A stretch of 64,000 nucleotides of DNA from Luscinia megarhynchos (lineage: Eukaryota > Chordata > Aves > Passeriformes > Turdidae). Location of the stretch: positions 5,387,820 through 5,451,819 of the forward strand of contig CM067569.1 in the NCBI GenBank assembly GCA_034336665.1. Reading direction: 5' to 3'. Of this stretch, positions 60,501 through 64,000 are shown one piece after another. Position 1 is the first letter of the stretch; every line of letters begins with the position of its first letter. Below the pieces are notes generated by a model. That model saw only the letters and a program-made list of their open reading frames with translations. It had not been told where the DNA came from and did no database searches. A program made the translations under genes and the position numbers.

Positions 60501-63500
60501 TCACCTGCTGTTCTGCAATTCCTTGCCTGACAAAATACAAACTAATCCAAGAGTGAGAAATCAATTTTAAAAATAAAACTCTTGACCAAAATCAAATATA
60601 AATACTGCTGATGTCTTGAACCATTGCACTCTGAAACATTTCTGTTGGTGAGTTTGTTTATCTGTCTGGCAAGCACAATACCCAGAGTGCAATGTGAATC
60701 CTTTATAGTGCCAACTTCTTAAAAATTAACTCAGCCTGGTCAGCTGCTTTTTGTTATCATCTGTGTGACAGCTAATCCCAGACTGACAGCTCAGTTGCTC
60801 TGTCACAGGTGCTTGTGGGTTTTTTCCTGTGTCATTCTGTAACAAGAAGACAAAATGGTGGCATTTGCCAACATTTTGAATGCAAACAAAAGAAATCTCT
60901 TAATGGAAAGAGTGGATGAACTGCTGAAGTGGCTTTGAAGTTATAAAGCCTGACAGTTTTTAAAACCAGTACAAGAAATTTGTGCTAAACTTTACTGTCA
61001 TCTGATAGAGTCACTTTAGGGATTTTACTTTTTAAAAATGAAAATGAAAAATTTAAAACTACCTGGAAGAAATTTTGTAAAATATCTTCGGGGAGAGGAA
61101 AACTTGTGTATCTGAACTCTTAAATTAAGAGGCAATACCTCCAGGTTCCAGCAGAGGTATTAGGATTTATTTATTCATTGTTCTTTTACTCAGTGATAGA
61201 ACTGTGATGTTGTCTAGAGCTGATATGTGTCTAGAAGATCTTGTCAGGCTCCAAAACCTGGTGGGATATGAAAATCCCATTTGTGCATACAGAGACAAAT
61301 GTAATAAATAGCTTTATTGTTTTTTTAAAGCTGTTGTTTAGACCTCATTCAGTACAGGCTGGACAGAACAGTGTGTAATACTTTACTTGAAGCTACAGCC
61401 TATTAAATGGTGCAACAAATAATAAATGTGGTTTTGTTTGGTTCTGAGGGTTTGGTTTTATGGGATTTATTGTTGGGTTGTTCGGTTTTCAGAAAAATAT
61501 GACTTGATTATTTTCTGAAAATAATAGAATCCAGATATTTTGGGTCAAGCCTGCTGTGGTGTTAATATGTCATTATACAGTTGTGATTCAGTATTTCTGG
61601 TGTTTATAAAGTTCCTAAAGAAGGTAGTTTGGGTGTGGGAGGAGTCAGCAGGAGCTGGGAGCGGATGCTGTTTGTCGCTCTGTTCTTGACCTGGTTCCAG
61701 CTGCCCAGGGTCAGAGGGAGAGAAACTCCCCTGGAATGTTTCTAAGTCCAGCTGCTGTGCCCTCCTGTGCCCCCAGGGACAGCTCAACCCTTGATCCCAT
61801 GGAGTGCATGGACACGGCTGAGGAGCAGAGAGTGCACAGCCCCCCGGCCTCATTAGTGCCCAGGATCCACGTCATTTTGGCACAGAAGCTGCAACACATT
61901 AACCCCTTGCTGCCCGCCTGCCTTAACGAAGAGGAGAGTAAAACCTGTGAGTTTCTGAACTCTGGGCACTTCCCAGGACATCTGAACAAACACTGCTTTG
62001 CTCAGAGGCAAATATCTCAACAGCAGGGTTTGGATTTAAATCTTATTAAATGGAAGAGCCATGCAGTGCTGCACAGGATGCAGATGTTTGTGTTTATGTG
62101 ATGTTTACATTTTTATTTGGCTGAAATAAATGTGATTTATGTAGAATTTGGTTTTGCATTCTACGTGCCCAAGGATTTTACCAAGTTGTTCAGCCATAAG
62201 ATTTAATTTGTTTTCAAACTGACTTGGGAATTGCTGGAAAATTAGATTTCCAATTTCAGTGTGATACTGGAAATAAGAAACATACTGGTAATATAGAGAC
62301 TCATAATACTGTGCACAAAACAAGGCAATTCTGCTTTCTGCCTTGTTTGACTATTATGTTTTTCATTGAATTATTGCTTGCAGACCTCTGATATTTAAAC
62401 TTTCTTCCTTGAGTGTCTCGTGTTGCTTGTTCTGAGCAATATGCAAGAGGCTTTTTTCTGCCTTTAATATAAAAGGAAGCTGCTTTGGATTTTAGAAATT
62501 TGGCTCTACACTTTATAGCCTGCTGCAAATGCATTACACAATATCTAATTTTTTTTGAAAAATAATTTTCAAGGAAGTGTTGAGTGATGCAGGTTATCCA
62601 AAGCCAATTGGAAAAACCAAGGAATGTTTATTTATTATTCCTAGACTGCTTTGGAATAAAAATTTTTCTTCAAACTGACAGAAAGTCAAGTTTATATAGA
62701 GGAAAGAGGGTGAGAAACAAGAACATTTTCTGATATTTGTCTTCTGCTCTTTTTCCAGTTGTTTCTAATTTCATGTCTGAGCTGTCACCAGTGAGAGCAG
62801 AGTTGCTGGGGTTCCTCACCCATGCCCTCTTGGGAGACAGCTTAGCTGCTGAATACCTGATACTGCATCTCATCTCTACAGTGTAAGTATTTACATGTGT
62901 GCTGAGAATTAATGTATTTATCATTTAGAAGAAATCTCTTATGGGATTCTTTTACCAGTCTCCAAATAAATGACAGAAATAACTTGAATAATACTTATTT
63001 CAGTAGTACTTTGTCCAGGTAGTGTTGTCCTGTCACAATACACACAAAGGCAGATTTCAATGTCTGAAATAACAGTAAATATTGACAAAAGACCAGCTTT
63101 ATGGCAGTGTATCTGTTCAGTGCTGCTTTAGGATCTGGCAAAATCTTCAGGACACTTTCAAACAGAGGTATGTAAACATCTTTCCACCTCTGGCTTCTTC
63201 TAATGAGTAGGTCATGTCACTGACTTCCCAAAGACAGCATTTCCTGACTGCAGGAATTTTTGCTTAGGTACTACAAGGTACTGAAAGGTACATTCTGGGA
63301 ATTTGTTTAATTAAATGTAAACTTGCTTAATGGTAAGTTCAAGTGACCTGTTTAGCATGTGATAGGAATTTATTCTTATGTTGATTTAAACTGTCTCTGG
63401 GTAAAAGACCAGCATCCTTCAACTCATTAAATTTTAAGTGTGGAACTTCAGATATTATAGTTGTCAGGCCCAAATATAATGTTAGTTATTTTAGTCATCA

Positions 63501-64000
63501 AAATGAGTAGTTTTCATTCTTTTTAGTGGGACTGTGAATGTTCCAACACTTAGACTAGACTGTATTTTCTCTCTTAGCTGATATCACAGAAAGGTTGAGA
63601 GTTGTCAAGAATGGGGAGAAGATACACAGTGAGAAGAGGGAGAGGAAAGCTGAGGGCAGGTAAAGGAGATGAACAAGTGTGATAAGGAGGGAAGTTGACA
63701 TTGGGTGCCAGAAAGGAAAAGAATGAAGTGTGTTCACTGAGTAACAACAGAGTACAAGGAGAGCAGAACGTCTGGAAAGCCATTGCAAGATGCCAAGCAC
63801 TGTACATTACTGCTTTTGTGTGGTGCTGCACAGCCTTGAGGGGCAGCTTCAGCCTGGCCCAGCTCCTTGGGCACTGTTCCTTCAGAACACCGTGTGCTGG
63901 CTGTCAGAGACACCACAGGGCTCAAGCTGAATGACCTGTATCCAGTGTTAGCCAGCTGTTTGCCTAACCTGTGCTGGTTTTGGTGCAGTTATGCCAGACG
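54535..64000 (+). CDS. MCMBP: MCM complex-binding protein, 5' part (11 coding exons, truncated by window end)
   Basis: The nuclear product binds MCM3-7 subcomplexes, helps release MCM from chromatin and supports MCM supply and sister-chromatid cohesion. Joined exons give 1,112 nt (370 codons plus two bases) of a family protein of about 640 residues. Recognisable conserved segments are MPC.GDWL.-.[81 protein letters not shown] and [20 protein letters not shown]. An Arg/Lys plus acidic stretch at 161-180 ([11 protein letters not shown]) is a likely nuclear-localisation region. The start chosen at 54535 matches the homologous N-terminus; an in-frame ATG exists at 54373. At two junctions (residues about 143 and 326) the model is two residues shorter than the human protein as I remember it. 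No frameshift is present. Confidence 0.96.
55135..55220 (+). CDS. MCMBP: MCMBP coding exon 2
   Basis: Encodes [20 protein letters not shown] and LKENNATNW. Acceptor TTTTTAG, donor TGG|GTAAGA. Ends at phase 0. Confidence 0.96.
55221..56805 (+). other. MCMBP intron 2
   Basis: A 1.6-kb intron, AT-rich in its 3' two-thirds. Nothing beyond ordinary intronic sequence was recognised. Confidence 0.85.
56806..56946 (+). CDS. MCMBP: MCMBP coding exon 3
   Basis: Encodes [20 protein letters not shown] through [14 protein letters not shown]. Acceptor TTTTCACAG, donor CGT|GTAAGT. Phase 0-0. Confidence 0.96.
57246..57287 (+). CDS. MCMBP: MCMBP coding exon 4 (42-nt small exon)
   Basis: Fourteen codons, [14 protein letters not shown], between TTGACAG and GGG|GTAAGT. 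Very small but the peptide is conserved in the family. Phase 0-0. Confidence 0.95.
57748..57849 (+). CDS. MCMBP: MCMBP coding exon 5, ending at a U12-type AT donor
   Basis: Encodes [20 protein letters not shown] and [14 protein letters not shown]. The acceptor is ATTCCAG. After WVKE there is no usable GT; instead the sequence continues ATATCTTTTT, a minor-spliceosome donor. Confidence 0.9.
57850..58327 (+). other. U12-dependent AT-AC intron of MCMBP
   Basis: The 478-nt intron begins ATATCTTT (one mismatch to the ATATCCTT consensus). Near its 3' end it contains the perfect U12 branch-point element TTCCTTAAC (58301-58309). It ends TAC at 58327, 19 nt after the branch A. Only the AC end keeps the reading frame: the nearby AG at 58321-58322 would shift the frame and hit a stop within about ten codons. 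Confidence 0.85.
58328..58451 (+). CDS. MCMBP: MCMBP coding exon 6
   Basis: Encodes [20 protein letters not shown] and the acidic stretch [18 protein letters not shown]. Donor ATGG|GTAAGA. Phase 1 out. The 5' edge depends on the AC acceptor. Confidence 0.9.
59031..59182 (+). CDS. MCMBP: MCMBP coding exon 7
   Basis: Encodes [20 protein letters not shown] and [20 protein letters not shown]. Acceptor TGTTTTTCAG, donor AAG|GTGAGA. The first residues are divergent. Confidence 0.95.
59886..59986 (+). CDS. MCMBP: MCMBP coding exon 8
   Basis: Encodes [20 protein letters not shown] and [13 protein letters not shown]. Acceptor TTGGGGCAG, donor GAG|GTAAGA. Phase 2 out. Confidence 0.96.
59987..61776 (+). 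other. MCMBP intron 8
   Basis: A 1.8-kb AT-rich intron with ordinary GT-AG ends. No repeat or RNA gene recognised. Confidence 0.85.
61777..61946 (+). CDS. MCMBP: MCMBP coding exon 9
   Basis: Encodes [20 protein letters not shown] and the strongly conserved [20 protein letters not shown]. Acceptor GCCCCCAG; donor ACCT|GTGAGT, chosen because phase 1 is needed to read into exon 10. Confidence 0.92.
62759..62882 (+). CDS. MCMBP: MCMBP coding exon 10
   Basis: Encodes [20 protein letters not shown] then [20 protein letters not shown]. Acceptor TTTTTCCAG, donor AGT|GTAAGT. Phase 2 out. Confidence 0.95.
62883..63988 (+). other. MCMBP intron 10
   Basis: A 1.1-kb intron with ordinary GT-AG ends. No repeat or RNA gene recognised. 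Confidence 0.85.
63989..64000 (+). CDS. MCMBP: MCMBP coding exon 11, first 12 nt
   Basis: After TTGGTGCAG the bases complete Val and read Tyr-Ala-Arg, then two bases of the next codon, matching the family's ISTVY.RR segment. The exon continues past the window. Confidence 0.85.

Overview
The window is vertebrate nuclear DNA, most likely from a bird. The evidence is fragments of CR1 retrotransposons (one with the diagnostic ATTCTGTGATTCTGTGAT-type 3' end), compact GT-AG introns, and two widely conserved animal genes whose predicted proteins sit close to the vertebrate family lengths. No bacterial genes, operons or CRISPR arrays are present. A songbird-like genome is plausible, but the species cannot be fixed from the sequence alone.

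Layout. Positions 1-36,773 are gene-poor. I find no convincing protein-coding exon there. It holds five to six decayed CR1 pieces and four long tandem arrays clustered between 14.4 and 25.8 kb: a 47-49 bp minisatellite, a 284-nt uninterrupted homopurine tract, a (TCTAT)16 array and a roughly 440-bp (ATAGAT)n array. The right end of this block must include the SEC23IP 3' UTR. From the gene order remembered for human chromosome 10, PLPP4 should lie beyond the left edge (inference).

Positions 36,774-54,321 (minus strand) carry the complete SEC23IP gene. I reconstructed 18 coding exons with consistent reading phase, giving 990 residues. The protein is a COPII-associated factor with a Pro-rich N-terminus, a lipase-like GHSLG motif, a SAM domain and a C-terminal DDHD domain. 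Positions 54,535-64,000 (plus strand) carry the first 11 coding exons of MCMBP, the MCM-binding replication protein. The last of these exons is cut by the window end, so about 370 of roughly 640 residues are present.

The two genes are divergently transcribed from one CpG-rich bidirectional promoter. Only 213 bp separate the start codons homologous to the known proteins. That promoter holds an ETS-type site, three ATGGCGGC (YY1-like) elements and a perfect TISU match whose ATG is in frame with MCMBP. MCMBP intron 5 is a textbook minor-spliceosome (U12) AT-AC intron. A small GC-rich island in the last SEC23IP intron carries two CTCF-like motifs. The two proteins act in unrelated processes (ER export versus DNA replication), so the pairing is a shared-promoter arrangement rather than a pathway cluster. 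I found no evidence for a wholly new biological system.
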